Part shown: piece by piece, positions 63,456 to 64,000 of the stretch | Numbering within the stretch: the first letter of the stretch is position 1 | Layout of the letters: each line of letters begins with the position of its first letter | Assembly: GCA_937958185.1 (NCBI GenBank) | Contig: CALFFN010000022.1 | Coordinates: 1 to 64,000, forward strand | Direction of reading: 5' to 3' | Source of the DNA: an uncultured Neglectibacter sp. | GTDB lineage: Bacteria > Bacillota > Clostridia > Oscillospirales > Acutalibacteraceae | Length of the DNA: 64,000 nt | The notes under the pieces: generated by a model | The model's input: the letters and a program-made list of their open reading frames with translations, nothing else | Told to the model about the DNA's origin: nothing | Databases searched by the model: none | Program-made: the position numbers and the translations under genes

Positions 63456-64000
63456 TCCCGCCGTTTTCTCTGGTCAGGTTCTTCATCCAGTTGTACCGGT
63501 TGATCTTCACCAGCGCCACGAAGCACTTTAATATCTGGTCGCATTTCAAGGCGGCAAACACCACCCAGGGCGCCGCGCCGAAATGCTGGCAGAGAATTGC
63601 CGAGGGCAGCACCACCAGAAATACGAACACGGTATCCATCTTGAACACAAAAGAAATATCCCCGCCGGATTTCACCAGCCCGAACAGGCAGGGCATCTGA
63701 TAGCAGGAGCCAATGATAGATACAGAAATTACATTGATAAACTGCCGGGAATACGCCTGGGCTTCCTCGCTGGCGTTGTACAGCCCGATAAACCCGTCGC
63801 GGAACAGGAACACCAGCCCGCCGGAAACAAGCCCCACAAACAGGAAAATGAGCTGCACCGTCTTGGCGTACTCCTTCATCAGGTCGTACTTCCCCGCGCC
63901 CACGGTCTTCCCGGTGATGATCCCCACCGCGGACGCCAGACCGTTGACCCAGACATAAATCAGGTTGTGGAGCATTCCCGTAATGCTGGTGGCGGCGATG
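63427..64000 (-). CDS. MATE family efflux transporter, C-terminal part
   Basis: Only the last 191 codons or so are inside the window; the gene continues beyond 64000. Visible parts are the MATE segments ITGMLHNLIYVWVNGLASAVGIITGKTVGAGKYDLMKEYAKTV, LYNASEEAQAYSRQFINVISVS and QMPCLFGLVKSGGDISFVFKMDTVFVFLVVLPSAILCQHF. MATE proteins export drugs and metabolites in exchange for sodium or protons. The stop overlaps the following EamA gene by 29 nt. Confidence 0.88.
   Translation of the reverse strand, partial: IAATSITGMLHNLIYVWVNGLASAVGIITGKTVGAGKYDLMKEYAKTVQLIFLFVGLVSGGLVFLFRDGFIGLYNASEEAQAYSRQFINVISVSIIGSCYQMPCLFGLVKSGGDISFVFKMDTVFVFLVVLPSAILCQHFGAAPWVVFAALKCDQILKCFVALVKINRYNWMKNLTRENGGSEEGERQPG

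Overview
The window looks like chromosome of a spore-forming, obligately anaerobic gut Firmicute, most likely Clostridia of the Oscillospirales type. The pointers are a GC-rich genome with AGGAGG-type ribosome binding sites, consensus TTGACA/TATAAT promoters, the sporulation pair spoIIGA-sigE, a bile salt hydrolase, L-lactate dehydrogenase, a QueT queuosine-precursor transporter, and the GGGtGRT / NifU-like pair found in gut anaerobes. This assignment is inference; no rRNA or tRNA gene was seen.

Layout. 1-5.2 kb: a glycosyltransferase-AraC-DUF2087 cluster, a DUF3783 gene, a DtxR-type regulator, a TrkH/KtrB potassium channel subunit and queT with a probable preQ1 leader. 5.4-8.5 kb: a receptor/permease/ATPase importer. 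8.6-15.2 kb: helD, a small membrane protein, argG-argH with a candidate ArgR box, and a TVP38 membrane protein. 15.3-19.8 kb: an ECF sigma factor paired with a large membrane-anchored protein built of internal duplications, then hflX. 20.1-31.5 kb: one tightly packed leftward cluster of phage structural genes. 31.6-35.5 kb: two TM2-domain proteins and an SLH surface protein. 35.6-41.5 kb: a lipoprotein, a SprT-like metalloprotease, a LytTR/DUF3021 pair, an acetyltransferase and a three-gene ABC exporter behind a long structured leader. 41.6-49.2 kb: a Pro-Thr-repeat lipoprotein facing an Xre regulator across two matching operators, bile salt hydrolase, glycerol kinase, an ADP-ribosylglycohydrolase pair and a PadR/DUF1700/DUF4097 operon. 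49.5-55.3 kb: a sensor-like membrane protein, a NahK-like sugar kinase operon, lactate dehydrogenase and an EamA transporter. 55.5-58.9 kb: spoIIGA-sigE, a methyltransferase, a SLOG protein and an Xre regulator. 58.9-64 kb: the GGGtGRT pair, an ECF transporter S component behind a riboswitch-like leader, nagB, another EamA transporter and a truncated MATE gene.

The most unusual part is the phage-like cluster. Its order matches PBSX-type elements (terminase, portal, protease, capsid, connectors, then LysM protein, XkdQ-like, spike, gp25-like, baseplate J, YmfQ-like). The tail sheath, tail tube and tape-measure genes that normally lie between connectors and LysM protein are absent, with no space for them, and no integrase, replication or lysis gene is present. 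Remaining genes are intact and translationally coupled, which suggests a domesticated particle rather than decay.

A second theme is structured non-coding DNA: a dispersed heptanucleotide-repeat element in four places (one copy supplies the end of argH), islands of short perfect stem-loops in several intergenic gaps including one inside the phage operon, and two long structured 5' leaders behind consensus promoters (ECF S component; ABC exporter) that I cannot assign to a known riboswitch class.
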